Positions 6,321-12,473 of a stretch of 12,498 nucleotides of DNA are shown here, one piece after another. The translations under genes and the position numbers were made by a program. The DNA comes from CAVOBC01 sp963693635 (GTDB lineage Bacteria > Pseudomonadota > Gammaproteobacteria > Pseudomonadales > Azotimanducaceae), in the NCBI GenBank assembly GCA_963693635.1, contig CAVOBC010000117.1:1-12498 (forward strand), in the 5' to 3' direction. The number at the start of each line of letters is the position of its first letter. Within the stretch, counting starts at the first letter, position 1. The notes beneath the pieces are model-generated. The model was not told the DNA's origin, did no database searches, and worked only from the letters and a program-made list of their open reading frames with translations.

Positions 6321-6334
6321 TTGGACATGTCTAA
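6321..6334. promoter_or_regulatory. GACATGTC-centred dyad upstream of the CmcJ-like gene
   Basis: TTGGACATGTCTAA is a 14-base dyad with one mismatched pair, 15-28 bases upstream of the CmcJ-like ATG. On the minus strand a weak TTGAAG-16-TAGACA pair overlaps it, so a bound protein would block transcription or early elongation. The shape suits a TetR-type repressor. Function is inferred. Confidence 0.35.
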
Positions 6335-6430
6335 TGATTGCATACCGGGCTTCAAACTGCCTAACGGCACGTCGAACGCTTATTTCATCGCGCCGCGTTG
6401 GTCAGCGCTTGCCCGGATCACGCACACGGT

Positions 6431-6450
6431 TCTGGCTCTTGCGAGCCAGA
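6431..6450 (-). terminator. hairpin after the first PhyH gene (8-bp stem, GCAA loop)
   Basis: TCTGGCTC and GAGCCAGA pair perfectly; read on the minus strand the loop is GCAA, a stable GNRA tetraloop. It begins 13 bases beyond the PhyH stop codon. No U-run follows on the minus strand, so it is better viewed as a 3'-end stabilising stem or a weak terminator between the PhyH and CmcJ-like genes. Confidence 0.5.
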
Positions 6451-6463
6451 TTTGGGCCAGGGC

Positions 6464-7342
6464 TCAGTCCGCGCGCAGGCTGCGCCGTCCGATCGATGGC
6501 AGGGATCGATCCACCAATCCGTCGCCCCGAGGCCTGGGGTCGACGTTGCCAAGCGTGCCGTGCACCGCAAAGCCCACGCGCCGCAAGAGTTCTTCCGGCA
6601 TTGCGGCAATCGTCTCGTCTCGAAGGGAAACAGCCATGTTCTCCTGCTGCCGCAACCAGGGCCGGCACCAGTAGTTGAGTAACCCGACACGGGTATCGCC
6701 GTCACTGGTGTTGGGGCCCGTGCCATGCCATACGCGCCCCTCAAGTACACACGCCGTTCCTGCCGGACCCTGGAGCGACATAACCTCACTGTAATCGAAC
6801 GGGTCATCCGGCGACCGATTGCGACGATGACTGCCAGGCACGAGATAGGTGCCGCCATTGTCCGCGGTGAAGTCGCTCAGCATCCATATCGTGTTGCAAA
6901 CGACGGCATCCGTGATCGGGATGTCGACATAGCCCTGGTCCGAGTGCAACGCCATCGGTGCGCCACCGCTGCGAACGATGTTGGCTGTCGCACTCGACGA
7001 AATCACGTTCTCGCCGAGCAGATGGCAAACCACCTCGTCAACGATGGGGTGCAGCAGCAACTGCCAGAACTCCTCACCCTTGTCGAGCAGGTTGAACAGT
7101 CGCTGATTTGGCGCCGACTCCGGCGCTTCACCGAAAATCGCAGTTTGGCCGCCGTCGCGCATCGCGAAGCCGTCCTCGACTTCGGCGGCCGCCTGATCCA
7201 GCAAGCGCTCGCGCACAGACGTCAACTGGGTCGGGCTCAGCGCATCGGCCATCAAGCAAAAACCATGCTCGTCGAGGTCCGCGCGCATGCGGCCCCAATC
7301 GGTAGTCGGCGTTGGCAGTTCTTGCTTCGATGATTTGGCCAC
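6464..7342 (-). CDS. phytanoyl-CoA dioxygenase (PhyH) family Fe(II)/2-oxoglutarate oxygenase, copy 1
   Basis: A 292-residue cytoplasmic non-heme iron oxygenase that would hydroxylate a substrate while converting 2-oxoglutarate to succinate and CO2. The start is GTG 7342: AAGGGGAA lies 4-5 bases before it, the clearest ribosome binding site of this block, while longer in-frame starts (to 7441) add unlike residues. Seen: N-terminal helix and DEHGFCLMADALS (24-36), iron ligands in ALHSDQGYVD (131-140; His133, Asp135), DNGGTYLVPGSHR (161-173), the third ligand in GRVWHGTGPN (202-211; His206), Arg218 for the 2-oxoglutarate carboxylate, and a C-terminal RPWLRQQENM (227-236) typical of the PhyH branch close to ectoine hydroxylase-like proteins. 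It is the first gene of a minus-strand series with the CmcJ-like gene 157 bases downstream. The substrate is unknown. Confidence 0.93.
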   Translation of the reverse strand: MAKSSKQELPTPTTDWGRMRADLDEHGFCLMADALSPTQLTSVRERLLDQAAAEVEDGFAMRDGGQTAIFGEAPESAPNQRLFNLLDKGEEFWQLLLHPIVDEVVCHLLGENVISSSATANIVRSGGAPMALHSDQGYVDIPITDAVVCNTIWMLSDFTADNGGTYLVPGSHRRNRSPDDPFDYSEVMSLQGPAGTACVLEGRVWHGTGPNTSDGDTRVGLLNYWCRPWLRQQENMAVSLRDETIAAMPEELLRRVGFAVHGTLGNVDPRPRGDGLVDRSLPSIGRRSLRAD

Positions 7343-7409
7343 AGGCTTCCCCTTTTGAAGATCGTGTTTGCTGAATATACGCCGCATTGCCGCAACAGGC
7401 CTACGCAGA

Positions 7410-7425
7410 GCTTCAATGATGAAGC
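7410..7425. promoter_or_regulatory. dyad GCTTCA-N4-TGAAGC upstream of PhyH copy 1
   Basis: Perfect 6-bp arms surround ATGA, 68-83 bases upstream of the PhyH GTG start and inside the divergent promoter region. It could be an operator for one or both genes. There is no second copy in the window and no regulator gene to assign, so the role is speculative. Confidence 0.3.
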
Positions 7426-7513
7426 CTTCGCTCGGAACCACGACCTGCGCGGCGACGAGATTGTTGCGGTCGAACGACTCAAATCACTGGCCGGGGCTGG
7501 CCCAGTGCTCTCA

Positions 7514-7555
7514 AGGTTGCTGAAAAAGTGCTGTCCTGCACTTTTTCAGCAACCT
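7514..7555. repeat. 42-bp perfect inverted repeat (18-bp stem, 6-base loop)
   Basis: The arms AGGTTGCTGAAAAAGTGC and its exact complement enclose TGTCCT. With one bulged A the stem extends by three more pairs (TCA/TGA). It sits 69 bases upstream of the hydrolase start in a divergent region, an odd place for a terminator although the A5/T5 arms would suit a bidirectional one. Stems with GTTGCTGAAAAAG-like arms occur as dispersed elements in proteobacterial genomes (my recollection), so a small mobile or palindromic repeat element is a good alternative. Confidence 0.7.
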
Positions 7556-7624
7556 GATAGACGATCCATGCAAAGCGGGCACTGATGCGATACTGGCAGT
7601 GACCAATAATCGGGGAATCAGGCG

Positions 7625-8437
7625 ATGGCGTTCGTTAAATCGGGAGATCAGCAGCTTGAGTACTTTGCATGCGGGGACGACACACCGACAGTCGTCCTGA
7701 TTCACGGCGCTGGATCGTCCGCCAGGATCTGGCACACAACGCAGCACCTGCTCGCCGCAGCGGGATACCCGTCTGTCGCCATCAGCCTGCCCGGCGCCGG
7801 GGCGTCCGATCGGGCAGAGGCGCTGGATGGGTATCAACCACTGGCTTACGCCAAAGCGGCGCGGGGGGCCATCGACGCCCTTGGCGTCACACGCTGCACA
7901 CTCTTCGGACACTCGCTGGGCGTCTCCAACGTGCTCTATCTTGTCACCGAATTCAGCGAGGGCCTGGATATTGACGCCATGATCATGCTCGCCGGCGGCA
8001 GCGGTGATCGACGGGACGCACCGGGCGAGGAAGAAAAGACGGCGATCATCCGCTCCATGATGGCGACATCACCACGGTCCGGCCTCGCTCGCGACGACTG
8101 GGAAGTGTTGCACAAGAGCCTGAACCCGACCGTGCAAGACGCGCTCTGGGCGGACATCAAGGCCAATCCACCCGAACGTGCGACCGGACAGCGGATCAGC
8201 GGCCGCAAGGACATGACACCCTTTCTCAACGCGACCGATATTCACACGCTGGTCATGTCCGGGGACCACGACAGCGTCGTGCCGCTCTCTGCAACGCTTG
8301 GCATGTACCACAAGTTGAGGCCTGAAGTTGCACATCTGCATGTGATGCACGGGGTAGATCACTACCCGAATGCAGAAGTGCCGGACGCCATGACATCAGC
8401 GTGCGTCCACTTTCTGGACAAGTACACGGGGTCTTAA
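7625..8437 (+). CDS. alpha/beta-hydrolase with complete Ser-Asp-His triad
   Basis: A 270-residue cytoplasmic serine hydrolase of the alpha/beta fold. The ATG at 7625 has GGGGA at 8 bases. Seen: oxyanion-loop motif LIHGAGSS (25-32), VAISLPGAGASD (51-62), nucleophile elbow FGHSLGVS with Ser97, acid strand VMSGDHDSVVP (210-220) with Asp216 (or Asp214), and HGVDHYPNAE (242-251) with His246. The cap region (about 125-200) is short and polar. The triad order and spacing are standard, unlike the Cys-type hydrolase at the left of the window. Likely reactions are hydrolysis of an ester, lactone, enol-lactone or vinylogous diketone. It leads a plus-strand set with the SnoaL-like genes, 104 bases upstream of the first; that gap holds no clear promoter or terminator, so cotranscription is plausible. 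Confidence 0.93.
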   Translation: MAFVKSGDQQLEYFACGDDTPTVVLIHGAGSSARIWHTTQHLLAAAGYPSVAISLPGAGASDRAEALDGYQPLAYAKAARGAIDALGVTRCTLFGHSLGVSNVLYLVTEFSEGLDIDAMIMLAGGSGDRRDAPGEEEKTAIIRSMMATSPRSGLARDDWEVLHKSLNPTVQDALWADIKANPPERATGQRISGRKDMTPFLNATDIHTLVMSGDHDSVVPLSATLGMYHKLRPEVAHLHVMHGVDHYPNAEVPDAMTSACVHFLDKYTGS

Positions 8438-8541
8438 ACGGGCTAGCCGGGCGACGGCGGCCACCGCAAGAAGGGGTTGGCAACGAGGCCGCGACCTGTG
8501 CAACGATGACAAGAACTGATTTCTGAGAAGAGGACAGAAGA

Positions 8542-9336
8542 ATGCCGCTTTCATCTGACGATCGCCTGGCAATCACGGAAGTGATCGCACGATATTGTCA
8601 TGCCACTGACAGTGGTGATGGCGAAGGTGTTGCCGCCGAGTTCGCGGAGACTGGCATCCTTGAGATCACCGGCGCCTGGCAAGCACGGGGATACGAGCAG
8701 ATCAAACAGATCGGCGACTTCCCCAACAAGCCGAAACACTGGGTCAACAGCATCGTCATGGAGGGCACCGGCAGTACCGCACAATCAACGGTCTACTATG
8801 CCGCCATCCGGGGCGGCGGCCCCCTGCTCGCGACCGGGCGTTACGACAGCCAGTTCACCAAACAACTGAATGGTGAGTGGAAATTCGTCCACCATTGTTA
8901 CACCGGTGATCCGGTACCTGTCGGCGCCGCACCCGCCCGGCCCACCGATCTGGAAAAACTGACAGCAGAAGATCGACTCTCTATCACCGAGGTTATCGCC
9001 CATTTCAACACCGCCATGCAGGACCGCGACGGCACTGCACTGGCCAATCTCTTCACGGACGACGGCACTTTTCAGCATGGCACAGATGCAACGGTGACCG
9101 GTCGCCCCGCGATCAGCGAGACCTTAGCGTCGACGCCCCCGGCCAGCGGCAAGTACCTGACCACCAATGTCATCATCGAAGGCACCAGCGAGGCGGCCAA
9201 AGCAAGATGCTATTTCGCTTTGATCGACGATCATCGCGTCGCCGAAACCGGACTCTACAAGGATGACTTCCAGAAGGCCGATGGCACATGGCGCATCGTC
9301 CGGCACCACTACCGCCCGGATAGCCCTGATGAATAG
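8542..9336 (+). CDS. two-domain SnoaL/NTF2-like protein
   Basis: A 264-residue protein made of two consecutive SnoaL-like (NTF2 fold) domains, about 1-125 and 138-260, joined by a Pro/Ala-rich linker (122-138). The fold forms a cone-shaped cavity used by polyketide cyclases, ketosteroid isomerase and limonene-epoxide hydrolase. The ATG at 8542 has AAGAGGA at 7 bases. Domain 1 opens DDRLAITEVIARYCHATD and has KPKHWVNSIVMEGTG; domain 2 opens AEDRLSITEVIAHFNTAM and has GKYLTTNVIIEGTS, so they arose by internal duplication. Domain 1 keeps acidic and His residues (His20, His66); which are catalytic cannot be read. SnoaL-like dimers are common, so a covalent pseudo-dimer is a sensible model. The stop codon lies in a 13-bp tandem repeat. 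A role in isomerising, cyclising or opening an oxidised intermediate is inferred. Confidence 0.9.
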   Translation: MPLSSDDRLAITEVIARYCHATDSGDGEGVAAEFAETGILEITGAWQARGYEQIKQIGDFPNKPKHWVNSIVMEGTGSTAQSTVYYAAIRGGGPLLATGRYDSQFTKQLNGEWKFVHHCYTGDPVPVGAAPARPTDLEKLTAEDRLSITEVIAHFNTAMQDRDGTALANLFTDDGTFQHGTDATVTGRPAISETLASTPPASGKYLTTNVIIEGTSEAAKARCYFALIDDHRVAETGLYKDDFQKADGTWRIVRHHYRPDSPDE

Positions 9337-9359
9337 CGCTGATGAATAGCCCTGATGAA
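9321..9359 (+). repeat. 13-bp tandem repeat (three copies) over the SnoaL stop codon
   Basis: TAGCCCTGATGAA occurs at 9321, 9334 (one change, CGC) and 9347, followed by a further TAG at 9360. The first copy encodes the C-terminal Ser-Pro-Asp-Glu and the second supplies the stop. Because 13 is not a multiple of three, the extra copies add untranslated sequence only. It is probably slippage. Confidence 0.85.
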
Positions 9360-9365
9360 TAGTGC

Positions 9366-9395
9366 CCTCTTCTCGACAAGCCTCTTCTCTACAAG
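9366..9395 (+). repeat. 15-bp tandem repeat, two copies
   Basis: CCTCTTCTCGACAAG (9366-9380) is followed at once by CCTCTTCTCTACAAG (9381-9395), one base different. It lies seven bases after the 13-bp array, so nearly all of 9321-9395 is tandem duplication. No dyad or promoter motif is seen in it. Confidence 0.8.
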
Positions 9396-9404
9396 AGCAT
9401 GCGA

Positions 9405-9420
9405 GGTTTGTTTGCAAACC
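9405..9420. other. small hairpin GGTTTG-TTTG-CAAACC upstream of the second SnoaL gene
   Basis: Perfect 6-bp arms around a 4-base loop lie 57-72 bases before the start of the next gene. It could be a weak terminator for the upstream gene, an operator, or a leader stem. No U-run follows. The assignment is open. Confidence 0.3.
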
Positions 9421-9476
9421 GATTCCCAGGAGTTGTCAGGATGACAATTTTGGGACAAGAACCAAGGGAGCAGCAC

Positions 9477-9884
9477 ATGGCGCTGACCGCAGAAGACCGC
9501 CTTGAAATGACCGACCTGCTTGGCCGCTACAACCAGGCTATCGACAATCGCAAAGCCGAGGCGTGGGCCGATACGTTCACCAGCGACGGTGTCTTTGTCG
9601 TTGAAGGCAGCGAGCCGATCGCGGGTCGCGACGCACTCATCGCGATGGTTGAGGCGATGGGCGAAAACAGCACCCCACCCACCAAACACTGGGTGTCGAA
9701 TCTTCGATTTGACGGCGACGGTGACAACGCGACGATGTTGGCGGACATCGTCATCCTGCAACAGAACCGAGTGCTCTTGTCCGGTCGCTACGTCAACACC
9801 CTGCAGCACACGAACTTGCCGACCGAGGCTGATCATGCACCCGCGTGGAAGTTCTCAAAAAGGCTCTTCATCAACGAAGGATGA
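9477..9884 (+). CDS. single-domain SnoaL/NTF2-like protein
   Basis: A 135-residue SnoaL-like protein. ATG 9477 is chosen because AAGGGAG ends six bases before it and because MALTAEDRLEMTDLLGRYNQAID matches the starts of both domains of the neighbouring two-domain protein; upstream in-frame starts (9399, 9441) add unlike residues. Seen: ADTFTSDGVFVVEG (31-44), IAGRDALIAMVEAMG (48-62), PPTKHWVSNLRFDGDGD (67-83) and LLSGRYVNTL (100-109), all aligning with the other two domains. The KHW (70-72) and GRY (103-105) positions are shared with domain 1 of the neighbour, so this copy may be closer to it. The C-terminal KFSKRLFINEG is short. It ends 28 bases before the 3' end of the convergent PhyH gene. 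Its function is cyclase, isomerase or hydrolase-like by family only. Confidence 0.9.
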   Translation: MALTAEDRLEMTDLLGRYNQAIDNRKAEAWADTFTSDGVFVVEGSEPIAGRDALIAMVEAMGENSTPPTKHWVSNLRFDGDGDNATMLADIVILQQNRVLLSGRYVNTLQHTNLPTEADHAPAWKFSKRLFINEG

Positions 9885-9912
9885 TCTGAACCCGCGCATT
9901 TGCCGCACAATG

Positions 9913-10731
9913 CTAGCTCTTCGGCAGATCGTCCCGATATTTGCGGCCCTGATACTCCGGGTCAATCAGCAAACGCGGATGACGCCCGTCAACGTGGCCG
10001 CGGAATCCCGGCGCGTCGACACTATAGCCAAGCAATGCCTGCACCCGTTCGCTGTATTGCGCTGCAGTCGCGGGCGGCACAGCGAGCGTCATGTTCTCCA
10101 ACTGGCGCAGGTACGGCGGGCAGTATTGCGGGCTGATTCCAAGCCGGCATTGCCCGGTCACGTTCGCACCGCCGCGATGGAGCAGATTGCCACCAAAAAC
10201 GAGTACGGAACCTGCCGGCATTGTGACCGTCACCGCTTCACCTTCGGTCGGCTGACGCGTGTCGTCCCAGGTGTGGCTACCGGGGATAACTTCGGTTGCA
10301 CCGTTGCTGTCAGTGAAGTCGTCGAATGCCCACATGGCACTCACACCGATTGGCGGATGCGGCCGCGGGACCGGCAGCGAGCTGTCGCCACCATCCAGAT
10401 GGAAGCGCTGCGGGGTCTCACCAGGATGAAGATTGATCGCAAGCACGGCTGAGAGCAGGTAGTTCTTCGGCAACAGGGCATCGTTGATGCCGAGCACGAC
10501 TTCGTGCTCGACAACCGCTGCGACCTCGGGCGTCTTGGCAAGCAGGGCGTAGACCCGTTCGGTCTTGTGCCCCTCGAAGTCGTTTCGTCCCAGGTGTTCG
10601 CCGCGGAGCCACGGCGTCAGCGCTTTCCTGATGCGCTCAACCGCACCGGCGGACAACGCATTCGGTATCACCGCGTAGCCGTTGAGATGAATGTCGTCGA
10701 CCGCTTTAGAGATGACTGAAGGAATACTCAT
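9913..10731 (-). CDS. phytanoyl-CoA dioxygenase (PhyH) family Fe(II)/2-oxoglutarate oxygenase, copy 2
   Basis: A 272-residue non-heme iron oxygenase, diverged from the PhyH protein at 6464-7342. The ATG at 10731 is the only reasonable start (TAG lies four codons upstream in frame), but its AGGG touches the ATG, so initiation may be weak or coupled to the upstream gene. Seen: HLNGYAVIPNALS (15-27), iron ligands in RFHLDGGDSS (109-118; His111, Asp113), SNGATEVIPGSHTWDD (142-157), third ligand in GGNLLHRGGAN (180-190; His185), Arg196 for 2-oxoglutarate, and PPYLRQLENM (205-214), equivalent to PWLRQQENM in copy 1. Iron and cosubstrate residues are complete, so it should be active. It lies 83 bases downstream of the MFS gene on the same strand, so the pair is probably an operon. 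The substrate is unknown. Confidence 0.93.
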   Translation of the reverse strand: MSIPSVISKAVDDIHLNGYAVIPNALSAGAVERIRKALTPWLRGEHLGRNDFEGHKTERVYALLAKTPEVAAVVEHEVVLGINDALLPKNYLLSAVLAINLHPGETPQRFHLDGGDSSLPVPRPHPPIGVSAMWAFDDFTDSNGATEVIPGSHTWDDTRQPTEGEAVTVTMPAGSVLVFGGNLLHRGGANVTGQCRLGISPQYCPPYLRQLENMTLAVPPATAAQYSERVQALLGYSVDAPGFRGHVDGRHPRLLIDPEYQGRKYRDDLPKS

Positions 10732-10814
10732 CCCTGCATGCTACGTCAAGAAACCTCTCTGCGCTCGGCCCACAGTGCCGCGCCGTGCAAAAGGCAGCCA
10801 GTGGCCAACACCGT

Positions 10815-12461
10815 TCAGGTCGGAATCTCTTCGCCCAGTGCGCGTGCCCGGTCAAGGCGCGAGGCTTCATCTTTTTCGATTGTGCCGAGCGCAAGAACGA
10901 CCATCACGAACGCAACCACATAAACCGAGCAGCTCCATATCATGCCCTGGCGGAGTGCCTCGCTCGCGACGACACCCCCCGCTGCAATCGAGTCACTCAT
11001 CTTGCCAATCATGTACGGGCCGAGGGCAAGCCCGATGAAGGTCACCATGAGAATGTAGAAGGCCGACGCAACCGCTCGCATTCGCGGCATGACGAGGTCG
11101 TTAACGGTCGACGCCGCTGGTCCGATCCATAACGGCGACGTCAGAGCAAACAGGAAGTTGAAAACATAGGCAGTGATGAGGTCGTCCGTCGCCAGCAGAA
11201 CCAGAACAATCGGCAGCGACAGAACCGTCGAGGCGACACCCAGGATCAATTTGCCCTTGACCGTTCGCTCACGCAGCTTGTCGGCGAGCACGCCACCCAA
11301 TGTCACGCCCGCCCAACCACCAATAGCGGCAGACAGTCCAAGCACTGTCCCGGCTTCCGCGGCACCCACCTCATGTACCCGTTGGAAGAACGGCGGCGAC
11401 CAGAAGCCGACCCCATAGGTAACGAACGCGATGGACGGAAACCCGAGGATCGTCAGCAACACGGTCTTGCACTTGAAGATCATTGCGAAGGTCGCGGGAT
11501 CGCGCAGACTCAATGACTGCGTCCAGGAAAACGCGGCGTACACGCCAATACCGAGCGCCACCCACTGCGCCACATCGCCCGTCAATTCAATGAGCAGCCA
11601 GGCAAGCAGCACCGTTCCAACGGCCGCGGTGATGTTGATGGCAAACTCTTTGCGGCCACCCCCCAGACTCGCCAGCTTGGCGAAATTGAACGGCGGCACA
11701 ATGGCGGCCAGTTCGCCTGCAGCCTCACGGAAAGGGTGGGGGTGCTTCGGCGTAACCAACCCCTCGCTCATACCCCGCTTCGGTTCTTTGAGGGTTGAAA
11801 CCCATATCGCCATCAACAAACCGGGGAGGCCCACGGTAAAGAAAGCGACATGCCAGCCCTTAAGCCCCATCGGCGCCGCATTCGTGTCCGGATAGAGGTT
11901 GGACCAACCCTCAAGGATGATGCCACCGAGGAAAATGCCAATGCCGGCACCGATGTAAACGCCGCTTGAGTAGACCGCGAGCGCGGTCGTGCGGAGTCGC
12001 GGCGGAAAGTAGTCCGACAACATGGAGAATGCTGCTGGCGTCGCGCTCGCTTCACCGATGCCGACGCCGATTCGATAGGCCGCGAGTGAACCGAAGCCCC
12101 GGGCGGTGCCGGACAACGCGGTCATCACGCTCCAGAACGTTAAGCCGATAGCGATCAGGCTCTTGCGCGTCCAGGTGTCAGCCAGGCGGCCAAGGGGAAT
12201 ACCAAAGATCGCGTAGAAGACCGCGAATGCTGTACCGTAAAGAAAGCCGATCTCAGCATCCGTGATGCCGAGGTCAGCCTTGATCTCCTCCGCGAGGATC
12301 GAAAGGATCTGCCGGTCAATGAAGTTGAAGATGTAGACGAGGACCAATACGAACAGTACGTATTTGGAGTACCTGCCACCGACCTCCTCGCTCCCCTTAC
12401 CTTGTCCGTCTCCCTGGTCCGCACCCTCATCTACAGCCGTCTGCTCTTCGCCTTCATTCAC
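10815..12461 (-). CDS. MFS transporter, Spinster-like, with extra central segment
   Basis: A 548-residue inner-membrane major facilitator. The start is GTG 12461, set by GGAGGT (12468-12473) six bases before it; a nearby ATG is out of frame. Seen: a polar, Glu/Asp/Gly-rich N-terminal tail (1-30), first membrane segment with YIFNFIDRQILSIL (43-56), motif A GRLADTWTRK (91-100) after TM2, AYRIGVGIGEASATPAA (128-144) in TM4, and YFPPRLRTTALAVYSSG (151-167). Ordinary Spinster-type MFS proteins are about 420-450 residues; here about 100 residues separate the two halves, with two extra hydrophobic stretches (about 273-292 and 297-315), suggesting 14 membrane segments. VLADKLRERTVKGK (391-404) is the second-half motif A copy. 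The family carries lipids, sugars and aromatic acids, so uptake or export of the cluster's hydrophobic substrate is inferred. It is followed by PhyH copy 2. Confidence 0.93.
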   Translation of the reverse strand: MNEGEEQTAVDEGADQGDGQGKGSEEVGGRYSKYVLFVLVLVYIFNFIDRQILSILAEEIKADLGITDAEIGFLYGTAFAVFYAIFGIPLGRLADTWTRKSLIAIGLTFWSVMTALSGTARGFGSLAAYRIGVGIGEASATPAAFSMLSDYFPPRLRTTALAVYSSGVYIGAGIGIFLGGIILEGWSNLYPDTNAAPMGLKGWHVAFFTVGLPGLLMAIWVSTLKEPKRGMSEGLVTPKHPHPFREAAGELAAIVPPFNFAKLASLGGGRKEFAINITAAVGTVLLAWLLIELTGDVAQWVALGIGVYAAFSWTQSLSLRDPATFAMIFKCKTVLLTILGFPSIAFVTYGVGFWSPPFFQRVHEVGAAEAGTVLGLSAAIGGWAGVTLGGVLADKLRERTVKGKLILGVASTVLSLPIVLVLLATDDLITAYVFNFLFALTSPLWIGPAASTVNDLVMPRMRAVASAFYILMVTFIGLALGPYMIGKMSDSIAAGGVVASEALRQGMIWSCSVYVVAFVMVVLALGTIEKDEASRLDRARALGEEIPT

Positions 12462-12467
12462 GTCGCC

Positions 12468-12473
12468 ACCTCC
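12468..12473 (-). promoter_or_regulatory. ribosome binding site of the MFS gene
   Basis: GGAGGT read on the minus strand lies six bases before GTG 12461 and decides the start. It overlaps a short dyad CCGGT-T-ACCGG (12472-12482) that could form a minor stem with part of the site. Its upstream promoter is outside the window. Confidence 0.75.

Larger units (their letters stand above)
7343..7624. promoter_or_regulatory. divergent promoter region, PhyH copy 1 / alpha/beta-hydrolase
   Basis: This 282-base region separates two divergent genes and contains no supported gene. It holds the PhyH ribosome binding site (AAGGGGAA, 7347-7354), a dyad GCTTCA-atga-TGAAGC (7410-7425) about 70 bases before the PhyH start, a 42-bp hairpin (7514-7555), and the hydrolase ribosome binding site GGGGA (7612-7616). 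A TATATT on the minus strand near 7374-7379 could be a -10 element, but no matching -35 is visible. Confidence 0.5.

Noticed and set aside
5935..6678. Plus-strand open frame of 247 codons across the CmcJ-like gene start and the PhyH 3' end
   Set aside because: It spans two real minus-strand genes and their gap, and the product is low-complexity and Arg-rich.
7343..7624. Small genes in the divergent region, including a frame running through the 42-bp hairpin
   Set aside because: No binding sites or family-like residues; the repeated LLKKC...ALFQQP peptides are just the hairpin arms read in frame.
8438..8541. Possible terminator around GGCTAGCC (8441-8448) after the hydrolase gene
   Set aside because: Only an 8-bp palindrome without loop or U-run; no support for termination.
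9520..10452. Plus-strand open frame of 310 codons across the SnoaL and PhyH genes
   Set aside because: Shadow of two real genes in other frames; no recognisable motif and no start signal.
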